Shown here one piece after another: positions 8,576 through 19,014 of a stretch of DNA of 64,000 nucleotides. The stretch comes from Tissierellales bacterium (lineage in GTDB: Bacteria; Bacillota; Clostridia; Tissierellales; Sedimentibacteraceae): NCBI GenBank assembly GCA_018433765.1, contig JAHDQO010000016.1:30450-94449 (forward strand). The letters are read 5' to 3'. Below the pieces are notes generated by a model that saw nothing but the letters and a program-made list of their open reading frames with translations, was not told where the DNA came from and did no database searches. The stretch's first letter is position 1. Each line of letters starts with the position of its first letter. The position numbers were made by a program, and so were the translations under genes.

Positions 8576-9535
8576 TTAAATTTGCAAGGTAGTATTATCA
8601 ATCCATTTCCAATCAGGTTTAAGCTGCTTTACATCATTAACAAGTTTAAATAAAGCTAAATCCTTTTGTTTTGCTTCTATCATAACATCTAAATCATTAT
8701 CAAATTGACTATATTTTTCAATAAAGTTTATAAAATCATTTGGATAAATATAGTCTGCATGTTTTCTGTCTTTTCCACCTTCTTTTGGACTAGATATATG
8801 TATTTTGGGTGGTAAGTTTCTTCCTTCCCACGAATTTAAGAAATCAGGTATTATATCTTCAATATCTTCACAACCGCTATTGCAAAAATGATGGTGAATA
8901 TCCAATACCATAGGAATATTAATCTTTTTACAAACATTAATAATTTCTCTTGCAGTAAACAATTTATCATCATTCTCTAGTATTATACGACTGCTGACTT
9001 TAGTGGGTAAAGTATTGAAATTATTTATAAAACGCTCTACTGATTTCTCTTTGCCCTCTTGCCCGCTTCCAATATGAATAATCATTTTTCCTTCTGAATA
9101 ATTCATATCCTCAAATAAATTATTATGAAATAACAATTCATATTTTGTTTTTTCAACTACTTCTTCTCTTAAACTATTCAATACATTAAAATGGTCAGGA
9201 TGTGTATCTACACGCATATTATGTTCCTTTACTAAATTACCAATTCTTTTTAATTCTATTTTAAAATAAGTTCTAAATCTCCAATTAGTCACTTCAGGAT
9301 GAGTTGCTAATGGTATAAGTCTTGAAGTAATTCTATAGAAATGAATATCATTTTCAGCATTATATAAAAGAATTTTATATAAATCCTGCATATTTGATCT
9401 TGTTACTCTTTTCAATTCATTTATTTTTTTGTCATCTGATACCATTTTACTATATCTTGCAAAGGTAAGCTGACTTGAAGATGTTACCTTTGGAAGTTTT
9501 AATGAAACTGCTACATATCCTAATCTTATTCTCAT
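8576..9535 (-). CDS. uvsE: UV DNA-damage endonuclease (UVDE/UvsE)
   Basis: The 319-aa TIM-barrel protein has the family start RIRLGYVAVSLKLP, then FYRITSRLIPLATHPEV, HPDHFNVLN, HIGSGQEGKEKS, ILENDDK and LDIHHHFCN, which supply the His/Glu/Asp residues of the trinuclear metal site. UVDE nicks DNA 5' to UV photoproducts and starts an alternative excision repair path. It is usual in spore-formers. Its closeness to splB makes a small UV-repair neighbourhood, although splB is on the other strand. GGAGTGA precedes the ATG. Confidence 0.95.
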   Translation of the reverse strand: MRIRLGYVAVSLKLPKVTSSSQLTFARYSKMVSDDKKINELKRVTRSNMQDLYKILLYNAENDIHFYRITSRLIPLATHPEVTNWRFRTYFKIELKRIGNLVKEHNMRVDTHPDHFNVLNSLREEVVEKTKYELLFHNNLFEDMNYSEGKMIIHIGSGQEGKEKSVERFINNFNTLPTKVSSRIILENDDKLFTAREIINVCKKINIPMVLDIHHHFCNSGCEDIEDIIPDFLNSWEGRNLPPKIHISSPKEGGKDRKHADYIYPNDFINFIEKYSQFDNDLDVMIEAKQKDLALFKLVNDVKQLKPDWKWIDNTTLQI

Positions 9536-9696
9536 ATTTCACTCCAAATTTGTACAGTTATTTATCAAAATATACTATTTTAGTATACTTACATATATAG
9601 TTTACCAATTTATCCTGAGTTTATAAGAATAGCCTTAATAAAAATCGTAATACTAATATTATATAAGCTTATTTAAAATAAAAGTTGGTGAATAAT

Positions 9697-9867
9697 ATGG
9701 AGCTAAATTTTAAAAAAAATCTAGGTACAATTGATAGAGTCATAAGAATACTATTAGGAATAATTTTTATTGGTATAGCTGTTGGAAAAATATTAGTCGG
9801 ATGGGTAAATATACTTTTAATTGTAATTGCAGTGCTTCTATTTGTTGAAGCTTTTTTCAGCTACTGA
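9697..9867 (+). CDS. DUF2892 (YgaP-like) small membrane protein
   Basis: I take ATG 9697 as the start (56 aa) because GGTGA lies 6 nt upstream; the in-frame TTG at 9685 is part of that ribosome site. The sequence NLGTIDRVIRILLGIIF followed by two hydrophobic segments is the DUF2892 pattern, also found as the membrane anchor of YgaP rhodaneses. Its function is unknown. Confidence 0.85.
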   Translation: MELNFKKNLGTIDRVIRILLGIIFIGIAVGKILVGWVNILLIVIAVLLFVEAFFSY

Positions 9868-9914
9868 ATTGGTTATGATTTAATGGGTTGGTCAACCCGA
9901 TAAATACTGCTTAA

Positions 9915-10448
9915 CTATATACTATAATACTCTTCTCTCAATATTCCCATAGCTATAATATCATGATATTTTCCATCTTTGAAAATTTCTTGTCGTAATA
10001 CTCCTTCTTTAACAAATCCACATTTTTTATAGCTTTTTAATGCTCTTTCATTAAATGAATAAACATGTAATTTAACTTTATTTACATTCATTTGCTCGAA
10101 TATAAATCTAATCAATATTTTCATTGCATCTGTTCCGTATCCTTTTCCCCAATAATCTTTATCACCAATAAATATACCTACAGTAACAACACTATTCTTC
10201 CAATCAACTTTATTTACTCCACAGCCTCCTATATATCTACTGTCTTTCAAAGTCTCAATTGCAAAGTTATATGTGTCATTTGTAGAAGAAACTTTCTCAA
10301 ACCACTTTTGTTCTTCTTCTAGAGTACACGGATAAGGAACTGTAGGTCTTAATGTTCTTATTATTTCTTCATCGTTTATAAACCTCTGTGCTATTTTTAC
10401 ATCTTCTTTTTTGTACTCTCTTAATCTTACTTTTTCACCACTAAACAT
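9915..10448 (-). CDS. GNAT N-acetyltransferase (RimJ/RimL type)
   Basis: The 177-aa protein has the RimJ/L layout: VRLREYKKEDVKIAQRFINDEE, acetyl-CoA loop YWGKGYGTDAMKIL, then VYSFNERALKSYKKCGFVKEG. Such enzymes acetylate N-termini of ribosomal proteins or small amines including antibiotics. Nothing nearby fixes the substrate. AGGAGG precedes the ATG. Confidence 0.9.
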   Translation of the reverse strand: MFSGEKVRLREYKKEDVKIAQRFINDEEIIRTLRPTVPYPCTLEEEQKWFEKVSSTNDTYNFAIETLKDSRYIGGCGVNKVDWKNSVVTVGIFIGDKDYWGKGYGTDAMKILIRFIFEQMNVNKVKLHVYSFNERALKSYKKCGFVKEGVLRQEIFKDGKYHDIIAMGILREEYYSI

Positions 10449-10542
10449 TTTCTTACTCCTCCTAGTTAAATTTTTAGTTATAAGTTAAATTATAACATAT
10501 TATTACACAATTTAACTACATTTTTATACATAATAAAAGAAA

Positions 10543-10569
10543 AACACCTGACATTTATCATCAGATGTT
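10543..10569 (-). terminator. Rho-independent terminator of the SLH/WG gene
   Basis: A 9-bp stem with one G-T pair (10543-10551 with 10561-10569) and a 9-nt loop lies 34 bp past the stop at 10603. On the minus strand a TTTCTTTT tail follows. Confidence 0.8.
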
Positions 10570-10602
10570 TCACCTTAAACTATATTTCAAATAATTAAAT
10601 AT

Positions 10603-13197
10603 TTATTTTATATTTTTAATGTAACCGCACTTTCCATTCTTCTTAAACGCAAGTAAGTCATTCGAAACTTTATATAATGCTTCATAATCAAAAGGAATTA
10701 CAATTTCATTTTTAGTATTGATTATACCTGAACTATGACCATTATTTGCTATAAACAATCCTCCTCCTATTCCATCTCCAAGACAGAATTTTGATGAAAT
10801 AACTTTATTTCCTTGAAGATCATAATAATTATAATAATCGATTCTATTTACTTCGATATATGGTTCACTATAATAAATAGATCTATATTTTACATCAGAT
10901 AGTAAATCACCTTGACTATTCATTAATCCATATGCTCTAGTCATATATTCTTCATTACTAGGCACAATTACACAAAACATATCTGTCTCTAGTACTTCAC
11001 TTATTTCAGTGTACCTATTACCATTTTTATCTAAAATAAAATATTCGCCTTCTTCATTTTTAATTTCAGCAAAAGGTTTTTTGTAATATAACATACCTTT
11101 TACATACTTTATATCTGCAAGCTGCTTGCCTTCATAATCATATACACCATATAACCCGTTAAGTTTTACTAATATTAAATGCCCATCTGCCTTTATTTCA
11201 TCATATTTAACATCAAGTATCATATCACCGTTTCTATTTATACAGCCAAATTTATTTTCATCAGTCATAACAACTACTAAATCTTTTTCACGATTTGCAA
11301 CATAGAACTCATCTGAAAACGGAGATATTACATTGCCTTTTGTATCTACCACACCAGATCTTTTAAAATCACTGCTTAGTATGTATGCAAATCCATCAGA
11401 AAAATCATCAAAATACATAATACTTTCTTTTACAGTAGCTATCTCTTCAAATGATGTATTATATAATTTCCAATAACCGCCTTCTTTTACGCTAATTATT
11501 CCTTCACTAAAATTACTGGTTTTGCTTACATTTTTTAATATTTGCTTACCATTGGCATCAACAATAATGTCCGAACTTTCATCATAAAAATATCCTTCTC
11601 CTAAGATTTTAATATTTTGCAGATCCAAATCAATAACATCGCCGCAATTATTTATAATTTTAGTAGTTTTATTTCTATTATTCTCTATTTTAAAATAGTC
11701 ACCTTGATTGTTAACAACAGAGTATTCATCTGGGTCAAATAGTAATTCACCTTTGATATTAATATAAATTGTTTTTTCATCTTTTGTATATACAATACAT
11801 CCATTGTCTAGAACTCCAAACGAATAATAACTATCGTCTTTTACTATTTCATTTCCTTCTTTATCGTATGCAGCATAAAATTTAGTAACTTTAGTATCAC
11901 CTTCTTCTCTTTCTCCATAAATAAAATAATCAGAAATTTCAACTTTTTCATACTTGCATGGTACTATTACTTTTCCTAATTTATCTATAACACCACAAAA
12001 AGTTCTGTATTCAGGTTTTTGTTTAACTTTTAATAATCCATCACCAATAGGTTCCATAGATGAATAATCATATATCTTCCCATCTTTTACATTTACATAT
12101 ATAAATCTTGTTAAACCTGTTTTTGTAGATGCTTGAACATAACCGTCTTCATTTATAATAGTTGATAAATATAACTCATTTTTGTTAAACCGAAACATTT
12201 CATTTCCTTGTTTATCTATAATTACATAGTAGCCTTCACAAGAAACAACAGCCCTTCCATTACTAAAATCACCTGCTGTAAAACACCCTTCATAATTCAA
12301 TTCAATGACTTCTTGCAAAGATTCATTAATATAAAAGTATTTATTATCTCTTTCTACTGAAGCTAGTCCATCACTAAATTTGTGTACGCTATCATATGTA
12401 GGTTCAAGAACTACTTCAATATTATAATTTTTGAATATACTTGGCATATATAGCTTAGCAAAATTTAAAATCATTGCATAGCTTTCTTCAAATGTACAGT
12501 TTTCCTTAGGTGCAAACCTATTTCCTTGCTTTAACATCATAATTTTATTAGAGGTAACAAAATCTACAGCATTTTTCCTAGATGCAGTTATTAAATTTTT
12601 ATCTGAATAATTCTGCTCTGTGAAAGTTAAATTTTGATTATAAATACTTGCGAATCTATATAGTACTTCTGCTATTTCCTCTCTAGTAATATAAACATCA
12701 CCATTAAACAATCCCTTTTTGTTACAATCAATTAACCCAAGTGCATTAAGATAATATATATCGTAATCATTAATATCTTTGTACGGCACATTAGCACTTA
12801 AAGTATATTTTGTATCTATAATATATTCTACTTCTTCTTTCTTTTCCTGAGTCCAATCTGCATATACATTTACTTTACCTTCAATGTTTCCAACAAATTT
12901 AATCGAACCTTCGTTATAGTACTGAATATTAATTCCTCTGCTTTTAACAAATTTGCTTATAGAATCATTATATTCATTTTCAATACTATAAGCTATTAAC
13001 TTTAAAAAGTCATACTTTGTCATAGTAGATGTATATAATTCATTAAACTGTTCTGTATTTGGAATAAATCCAAATTTTCTAGCTTCTTCAATTGTTTGTT
13101 TTGACCATTCACTCGGAGTTTCTGCAAAAGCAACACTTTGAATATTAATAATACTTACAAAACAAATTAAGACTGCCAATAATATCTTTTTCTTCAT
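10603..13197 (-). CDS. Secreted SLH-domain, WG-repeat surface protein
   Basis: I choose ATG 13197 (864 aa) because AGGAGG lies just upstream and MKKKILLAVLICFVSI starts a clean Sec signal peptide ending near VAFA; an upstream ATG would add seven unlikely residues. After the signal come three SLH-like modules (about 30-240; e.g. VPYKDINDYDIYYLNALGLI, DFVTSNKIMMLKQGNRFAPK), expected to bind secondary cell-wall polymers. About ten WG/KWG-type repeats follow (e.g. FSDGLASVERDNKY, FGCINRNGDMILDVKYDEI, YGLMNSQGDLLSDVKYRSI). It is likely an S-layer-associated protein of unknown ligand. The gene is monocistronic. Confidence 0.88.
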   Translation of the reverse strand: MKKKILLAVLICFVSIINIQSVAFAETPSEWSKQTIEEARKFGFIPNTEQFNELYTSTMTKYDFLKLIAYSIENEYNDSISKFVKSRGINIQYYNEGSIKFVGNIEGKVNVYADWTQEKKEEVEYIIDTKYTLSANVPYKDINDYDIYYLNALGLIDCNKKGLFNGDVYITREEIAEVLYRFASIYNQNLTFTEQNYSDKNLITASRKNAVDFVTSNKIMMLKQGNRFAPKENCTFEESYAMILNFAKLYMPSIFKNYNIEVVLEPTYDSVHKFSDGLASVERDNKYFYINESLQEVIELNYEGCFTAGDFSNGRAVVSCEGYYVIIDKQGNEMFRFNKNELYLSTIINEDGYVQASTKTGLTRFIYVNVKDGKIYDYSSMEPIGDGLLKVKQKPEYRTFCGVIDKLGKVIVPCKYEKVEISDYFIYGEREEGDTKVTKFYAAYDKEGNEIVKDDSYYSFGVLDNGCIVYTKDEKTIYINIKGELLFDPDEYSVVNNQGDYFKIENNRNKTTKIINNCGDVIDLDLQNIKILGEGYFYDESSDIIVDANGKQILKNVSKTSNFSEGIISVKEGGYWKLYNTSFEEIATVKESIMYFDDFSDGFAYILSSDFKRSGVVDTKGNVISPFSDEFYVANREKDLVVVMTDENKFGCINRNGDMILDVKYDEIKADGHLILVKLNGLYGVYDYEGKQLADIKYVKGMLYYKKPFAEIKNEEGEYFILDKNGNRYTEISEVLETDMFCVIVPSNEEYMTRAYGLMNSQGDLLSDVKYRSIYYSEPYIEVNRIDYYNYYDLQGNKVISSKFCLGDGIGGGLFIANNGHSSGIINTKNEIVIPFDYEALYKVSNDLLAFKKNGKCGYIKNIK

Positions 13198-13356
13198 AAA
13201 AATCCTCCTATTATGCACAATATACCAAATAATGCAGTTTTTTATACAAAAAATATTATAGCATAAACTTTTTTCAATGTATATATATTAAGTTTAATTA
13301 TATGATTGATTAAATATCTTTTCTATCAATATTATAAGTATCACATTATCCTATAT

Positions 13357-14039
13357 ATATTTTTACATCTAATATTAAGGTTCAACAACGGAGTAAAAGA
13401 AAAGAACTTCCACACAGGAATATTTCAATACATCTAATGTTACGGTTCAACTTGCATTTTAGGTAATAATGCATATATAAGCTTAGTATTTCAATACATC
13501 TAATGTTACGGTTCAACACTAAGAACTACTATGTAGTTCCTCAAATATCAAATTTCAATACATCTAATGTTACGGTTCAACAGGGATAAAATCAAGCTGG
13601 TACTCTATTTCCTTCCATTTCAATACATCTAATGTTACGGTTCAACTTGGACTTCGTAATTTACAAAACTACCAGGAATACGATTTCAATACATCTAATG
13701 TTACGGTTCAACTCAGATGGCATTCCGGATGTTGTTGAGCCTATAAAATTTCAATACATCTAATGTTACGGTTCAACATTGTAATGATTACAAAGTTGTA
13801 ATGGATGTCATATGTTTCAATACATCTAATGTTACGGTTCAACTTATTTGTGTCTATGTTTGCTAAATGTAATGTAGCATTTCAATACATCTAATGTTAC
13901 GGTTCAACAACCGAGAAGAGTTGTGTATTTACGATTTATATAAATTTCAATACATCTAATGTTACGGTTCAACAGGTACGACACAAATTTATACACATGT
14001 AACGGTAGAATTTCAATACATCTAATGTTACGGTTCAAC
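13357..14039 (-). CRISPR. CRISPR array 1 (11 repeats, 10 spacers)
   Basis: The 30-bp repeats start on + with ATTTCAATACATCTAATG and end GTTACGGTTCAAC; spacers are 34-37 nt. The transcribed strand is minus, giving crRNA 5' handles ending ATTGAAAT, typical of Cas6b products. The leftmost repeat (13357-13386) is degenerate (TAATATTAAGG core, altered 5' side), as expected for the oldest, leader-distal end. The repeat at 13814 begins G instead of A. The leader is on the right, next to cas2. Confidence 0.97.
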
Positions 14040-14215
14040 ACAGAAAAATGAACATTCCTTATATTATATAATACTAAAGAAGTATTGAATTTTCAAGATT
14101 ATTTTTATTTTTTTCCAATGATAGTTCAATTCTTTTTAATATCATCATTAAACTACTAAATAAACTGTAATTTCAATGTTTTAAAAGAAATTTAAAAATA
14201 ATATAGTTGGAAAAT
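14040..14215 (-). promoter_or_regulatory. CRISPR leader 1 with pre-crRNA promoter
   Basis: About 175 bp of AT-rich DNA between array 1 and cas2 is homologous to the sequence right of arrays 2 and 3. The end next to the array reads ACAGAAAAATGAA on +. On the minus strand TTGAAA (14096-14091), a 17-bp spacer and TATTAT (14073-14068) form a sigma-A promoter directed into the array. The same hexamers and spacing recur in leaders 2 and 3. Confidence 0.85.
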
Positions 14216-14503
14216 TTATATAAAAATATCTTCACTATTCTTACTTACTCCAAGTTCTTCTTCAGCAAAACTTCCTTTTCCAACAAATTTTATAATAGTA
14301 ACATAATCTACATTTGGGTCAATAATCTTCTTTAAATCGTTTTTTAACTTTATTAATTTAGAAGGTGTTATTTCACCTCTAAATATTGAATTTTGATGAT
14401 GAGAAAAATATTTTTTACATATTTTAAAAACCTTTTGAACACGTTTTTCATTTACATCATACATTAAAAACGCATAATTATAATTATATTCTTTTTTGTG
14501 CAT
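14216..14503 (-). CDS. cas2: CRISPR-associated endonuclease Cas2
   Basis: The 95-aa ferredoxin-fold protein has the Cas2 pattern: FLMYDVNEKRVQKVFKICKKY (first-strand Asp), QNSIFRGEITPSKL, then the edge strand VDYVTIIKF. With Cas1 it forms the spacer-integration complex. It is the last gene of the I-B operon and abuts the cas1 stop. The only cas2 in the window must serve all three arrays. Confidence 0.95.
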   Translation of the reverse strand: MHKKEYNYNYAFLMYDVNEKRVQKVFKICKKYFSHHQNSIFRGEITPSKLIKLKNDLKKIIDPNVDYVTIIKFVGKGSFAEEELGVSKNSEDIFI

Positions 14504-15505
14504 TTACACCATCTCCTTCAATTTAAAAGGACTAAATTCTTTATCCTCTACTATATATTTAATAAGTTTATAGCAATCTAGTCTAATAGCTGTTTGTAAT
14601 GTGGTTTTTCTTTTTAAAGTTGGATGTTTAAAAGAACTCTGCAATCTTTCTTCAAAAGCTTTAATAAAAATATTTCTGCCTTTTTCATTTAAAATACAGT
14701 AATTTAACTTCTTTTCGAAATGTTCATTAACTTTTAGCACATTTCTATTTGCAAGATCAAAAATAGTTCTATAAACCACTACAGGTTTAAAAACCTCACT
14801 TATATCTAATGCCAATGAAAATCTACCTTCTGACGGTTCATGTAAAAAACTTATTGTAGGATTTAAATGAGTATTGTAAATTTCAGTTATTGTTTTAGTA
14901 TAAAGTAAAGAGTTTCCAAAAGATATTAACGCATTTATTGGATTGTCTGGAGGTCTTTTTACTCTCTTATTCATAATAAAATCTTCATTTAAAAATATCT
15001 TAAAACTGTCATAAAATCTCTTCCAGATCTCGCCTTCTACTGATAATATCTCTTTAATATTATCAGCTTTATCTAATAAATTTTTAGTATCTTCCTTTAA
15101 CCAATCCAAATATGGCTTCAACTCAATTTTTTCATGTCTGTAGTAATGATATAATACTTCATGAATATTATCTCCAATACCAGCTACAATAGCCTTTGCA
15201 ATAGTATTTCTTTTTTGATTGTAAGCATTTACTTGTTCAACTAATAACTTTCCGCTAAGTAAATATTCCTTTGGATAAAAGGTACCAGAATAATTATTGT
15301 AATAATTAAAAAAATGAATAACAATACCTGATTTACCTATGAAATCTAACAGCTTCGTATTTATAGATATTTCATTCATACAGTAAATCTCACGTGTGTT
15401 TTCTATTGGAATATAATTGTTACCCTTATCATTTTTAAAAACCAACGAGTTATCTTTCCTCTTTAGTTCTCCCATTGAGATTAAATACTTTGTTTTTCTT
15501 GACAT
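14504..15505 (-). CDS. cas1: CRISPR-associated integrase Cas1 (type I-B)
   Basis: I choose ATG 15505 (333 aa; MSRKTKYLISMGELKRKDNS) because GAGGTG lies 4 nt upstream; the alternative TTG at 15517 is inside that site. Metal-site residues are visible: Glu in VEGEIWKRFY, His in SFLHEPSEGRFSLALD, and Asp/Glu in LDISEVFKP. Cas1 integrates pre-spacers at the leader-repeat junction. It follows cas4 by 8 nt. Confidence 0.96.
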   Translation of the reverse strand: MSRKTKYLISMGELKRKDNSLVFKNDKGNNYIPIENTREIYCMNEISINTKLLDFIGKSGIVIHFFNYYNNYSGTFYPKEYLLSGKLLVEQVNAYNQKRNTIAKAIVAGIGDNIHEVLYHYYRHEKIELKPYLDWLKEDTKNLLDKADNIKEILSVEGEIWKRFYDSFKIFLNEDFIMNKRVKRPPDNPINALISFGNSLLYTKTITEIYNTHLNPTISFLHEPSEGRFSLALDISEVFKPVVVYRTIFDLANRNVLKVNEHFEKKLNYCILNEKGRNIFIKAFEERLQSSFKHPTLKRKTTLQTAIRLDCYKLIKYIVEDKEFSPFKLKEMV

Positions 15506-15513
15506 ACAGCACC

Positions 15514-16005
15514 TCAAATATAACAGTATTCATAATAAGCACATTTTTTGCATTTTTTATCATTTATAACGTTAGGAGGTTTTTCTCTGCTTATTAATTC
15601 TTCAATTGCTTCAACAATATTTTTAAGCTCTTTCTCATTTTCTTCGTCTAGTTCAACAAACAATATTTTTTTATCCTGTTTATTTTTTTCTATAAACTCA
15701 AGCTTACCTTTTCTTTCTATCCCTTTATCCTTTAAAACTTTTATATAAAACAATAGCTGCCATTTACATGCTTCTATATCTGCATCTGATTTTTTCACTT
15801 CAACTATATAATCATTAGTTAGCTTGTCTATCTTTATATTATCTATCGCTATTTCAGTATTTTTATTTTCACTTTTTATTTCATGTATCACTCTTCCTAT
15901 ATGTACATCTTCGCTGTTATTCTCAAAGTTAAGGCGATTAGCATGTAAATAACACTGCCTTTTGCAGTGAAAATAATAATTTATTAATGTTCCGTTTATT
16001 TTCAT
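15514..16005 (-). CDS. cas4: CRISPR-associated exonuclease Cas4
   Basis: The 163-aa RecB-like protein starts INGTLINYYFHCKRQCYLH (first cluster cysteines plus the His of the nuclease), has GRVIHE and the QLLFYIKVLKDKG helix, and ends KKCKKCAYYEYCYI with the remaining [4Fe-4S] cysteines. Cas4 trims pre-spacers and sets their PAM orientation. It is translationally close to cas1 (8-nt gap) and lies 11 nt after cas3. Confidence 0.94.
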   Translation of the reverse strand: MKINGTLINYYFHCKRQCYLHANRLNFENNSEDVHIGRVIHEIKSENKNTEIAIDNIKIDKLTNDYIVEVKKSDADIEACKWQLLFYIKVLKDKGIERKGKLEFIEKNKQDKKILFVELDEENEKELKNIVEAIEELISREKPPNVINDKKCKKCAYYEYCYI

Positions 16006-16016
16006 AATATATACAC

Positions 16017-18281
16017 CTACATAATATCAAAGCTTGCTTTATTCTTTTCTGGATATTCAGCTCCAGTTTCATAATCATACTCTAAATTTAATACATCATA
16101 ATATAATCCATGCTCTATATTTTTTTCAGCTATGCATAGTTCTATATCATCTCTATAGTAACATTCTAATGATATTGTATTTTCATATGATTTATTATCA
16201 TTATCATAATCATCAACTAATAGAAAATCCATTTTAGGAATTTCTATATCTCTAAGTGAATAAATATCATCAGACTGACTAATCCCCCAAAGAATTTCTA
16301 AATTGTTATTAAATATTTCGTATCCTTCTTTAAATTTACTTTCTAATTCATTTATTACCTTTTTTGTTTTAAAAATTTGATTATATACTTTATTCAGCCA
16401 CTCTGTATATTCAGCTATATCATATAATCCATCTTTTAAAATATCATAAGTTACTTTTAAAATATTAGAATCATAAGGCTTATTTTTTTCATATCTATAA
16501 ATATTAATTTTACCTATTTTATCTTTACTTTTTTTCCTATTAACTCTTCCAAATCTTTGTATCAATGCATCTATAGGGGCATTGTCTGTATACATAATAT
16601 CAAAATCAATATCTAATGATATCTCTATTACTTGTGTAGCTACTAATATGAAATTATCTGTTTTCTCAAGCCGTTCATATATTTCATCTTCTTTTTTTAC
16701 TCTATCGCACTTCTTAAATCTAGAATTATAGAGCATTATTTTAGTTTCATCCATATCTTTTGATTCCATGCTGTTTTTTATCTTATTAAATATTTCTACT
16801 GATTCTTTAACTGTATTTTTTACAACTATTACATTTTTCCCTTTTTCAAAGTCATTAACAATATCTTCAATACTATCTTCAATTACATAATCATATTTTT
16901 TTAAATAATTAGCTTTCTTTTCAAACAGCTTATCATCTTTAATTAATTTCCAATTTTCTATACCCAGTTGTTTTTTTATAACTTTAGGTATAGATGCACT
17001 CATAATACATAATGGTACATTAGTTTTTTCACTAATTTCAATGAACCTTTTGATAAATCCAAGCATTTTAAAATCAAACGAATGTATTTCATCTATTATA
17101 ATGCATGAATTAATATAATTTAAATTAGTTATATTATATCTTCCAAGATTAAGAAAATATTTAAACAAACTGTCAATTGTTGAGACTGTAAAAGTCTTAT
17201 TGAATGTAGCCATAAAAAGTAATTCACTTCTAATTTGATCTGGACTAAATCCATTTTCTATTTCATATATTTTAGATAAGTAATTTTTTGAAGCACCATG
17301 TATTAAGCCTGTCTTTGAGTTAAATATTTTCTTTACTCGCTCATACATTTTGTTAGAAGTAGTCTGGGTTGGTAAAGTATATATAATTTTAGTATTTTCG
17401 TCTCTTAAATTGTTTATAGACCAAGAATAAGCACCTTCTGTTTTTCCTTCACCAGTAGGTATTTCAACAAGTACATTTCCCTTAATGTTAGACAAATCAT
17501 CTTGAAAATTCTTTGGTATAAATTTATCTAAATCTAATGCTTTCTCTAATTTGTTTAGTAAATAATTTTTATCTAAAACCTTATCAAAAGTATTATATGT
17601 AAAAGTTCTGCTGAACTTTGCTGATGCTATCCAATCTGCAAGATTCAAAATACCTGACACATAGCTGTACAATATTCTTATCTTTTCTAAGTCTTTTCTT
17701 CTTATATCTTTCACTGCATCAAAATCATAACTAATATTCTCAGCTAATTCGTTTATTTTACTAATTCTAAAATTAAAATTATAATCACATTCTTTGTCAA
17801 AAAAATTTTTATATTCTTTTTTGTAATTATTAAAGAAACTTTCTGCTTCACTTTCAAAATAATCATATATATATTTATTACTGTTAGCTGCAATTTCTTT
17901 GAAACTGCTGTCCTTGTTAAATATACTGTGATGTGTTAATACTGCTAAAGATAGTAAATTTATATATACGTCATCATCTTCATCAACTACATACTTAAAT
18001 TCATCAATACTAGATAGTAATGCAGAAGAATAAAGTGAATGATAACTTTTAGAATTATTTTTTATAGTATTTTGAAATTGCTCTGTTACCTTTCCTATAT
18101 CATGAAAATATCCCGCAAAAAAAATCAAATCATAAATTTTGTTTTGATTATATCCAGACAATTGAGATACAAGTTGAATATCTTTCTTTTTTAACAGTTT
18201 TTTTATCTCATACAGTACACCTTCTGTGTGCTGTATGAGATTTTGAGTTTTATTATTATTCTTTTTAGCAATAATATTCAC
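16017..18281 (-). CDS. cas3: CRISPR-associated helicase-nuclease Cas3
   Basis: The 754-aa protein has an N-terminal HD nuclease domain (FAGYFHDIGKVTEQF, His60-Asp61) and a superfamily-2 helicase: Walker A EIPTGEGKTEG, DExH-type motif IIIDEIHSFD, SASIPK, and motif VI QRFGRVNRK. It is recruited by the I-B Cascade and degrades target DNA. The start touches the cas5 stop, showing translational coupling. Confidence 0.96.
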   Translation of the reverse strand: MNIIAKKNNNKTQNLIQHTEGVLYEIKKLLKKKDIQLVSQLSGYNQNKIYDLIFFAGYFHDIGKVTEQFQNTIKNNSKSYHSLYSSALLSSIDEFKYVVDEDDDVYINLLSLAVLTHHSIFNKDSSFKEIAANSNKYIYDYFESEAESFFNNYKKEYKNFFDKECDYNFNFRISKINELAENISYDFDAVKDIRRKDLEKIRILYSYVSGILNLADWIASAKFSRTFTYNTFDKVLDKNYLLNKLEKALDLDKFIPKNFQDDLSNIKGNVLVEIPTGEGKTEGAYSWSINNLRDENTKIIYTLPTQTTSNKMYERVKKIFNSKTGLIHGASKNYLSKIYEIENGFSPDQIRSELLFMATFNKTFTVSTIDSLFKYFLNLGRYNITNLNYINSCIIIDEIHSFDFKMLGFIKRFIEISEKTNVPLCIMSASIPKVIKKQLGIENWKLIKDDKLFEKKANYLKKYDYVIEDSIEDIVNDFEKGKNVIVVKNTVKESVEIFNKIKNSMESKDMDETKIMLYNSRFKKCDRVKKEDEIYERLEKTDNFILVATQVIEISLDIDFDIMYTDNAPIDALIQRFGRVNRKKSKDKIGKINIYRYEKNKPYDSNILKVTYDILKDGLYDIAEYTEWLNKVYNQIFKTKKVINELESKFKEGYEIFNNNLEILWGISQSDDIYSLRDIEIPKMDFLLVDDYDNDNKSYENTISLECYYRDDIELCIAEKNIEHGLYYDVLNLEYDYETGAEYPEKNKASFDIM

Positions 18282-19003
18282 TAATAAAACACCACCTGAT
18301 TAACCCTATCTGTAAAAATGACTGCATCATCTATTTTAACAAAACAATTCATATACTCTATTTGAGGAACTTTATCAGCTGCTTTCCTTACACCTCTGCT
18401 ATCTTCATTTAATTCTACTTCATATTTTAAAGGTGCAACATTAGCCATAGGAAGTTCTACCTGTTTACTATAATCTTTTATATTTACTTCATATTTATAA
18501 CCTTTGTCCATAAAAATAGAGTTAATAGTATTTTCTTCACTTTGTTTCATTTCTACTAAACTAACATCTTCTATTTTTACTATTTCATCATCTAGACCTA
18601 GCGATGGAAAGGTTTTCGGATTTTTCAACGAATCACAAATATCAATAAGTAAATCCTTCTCGTTTGAAGTAACATATATAGTATAGTTAGCTTTAAATAA
18701 TTTATCTCTTCTTACAATACTTCTACCAAACATCCCACTTTTATTTTCTAGTGACTTATACGCCCATAAATCTTTTACTTTTCCTTCTATATCGTTAATC
18801 ACTACAGATACTTTCAGTTTTTCTGACTGCAAAAGTTCATAATAATATTTTTCGGATTTGTTCATTATATTTACCAGCATACCAACAATAACTGTTTTAG
18901 GTGGTGCTAAAAATGTTTTATGGTATGTTCTAAAAAACGGCACTTTATATGAATTAATCAAACCTTCTACATTAAATCTAACTGCACTAATTGAATCATT
19001 CAT
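18281..19003 (-). CDS. cas5: Cas5t, type I-B (Tneap) Cascade subunit
   Basis: The 240-aa protein starts AVRFNVEGLINSYKVPFFRTYHKTFLAPPKTVIVGM, the Cas5 pattern in which the glycine-rich loop follows PPKTVI. In I-B systems Cas5 caps the crRNA 5' handle. It lies between cas7 and cas3 with an 11-nt gap to cas7. Confidence 0.93.
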   Translation of the reverse strand: MNDSISAVRFNVEGLINSYKVPFFRTYHKTFLAPPKTVIVGMLVNIMNKSEKYYYELLQSEKLKVSVVINDIEGKVKDLWAYKSLENKSGMFGRSIVRRDKLFKANYTIYVTSNEKDLLIDICDSLKNPKTFPSLGLDDEIVKIEDVSLVEMKQSEENTINSIFMDKGYKYEVNIKDYSKQVELPMANVAPLKYEVELNEDSRGVRKAADKVPQIEYMNCFVKIDDAVIFTDRVNQVVFY

Positions 19004-19014
19004 TGTTTATACAC

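Noticed and set aside
9885..9898. GGGTTG/CAACCC hairpin between the DUF2892 and GNAT genes
   Set aside because: The arms are separated by only 2 nt and no U-run follows on either strand, so terminator function is doubtful.
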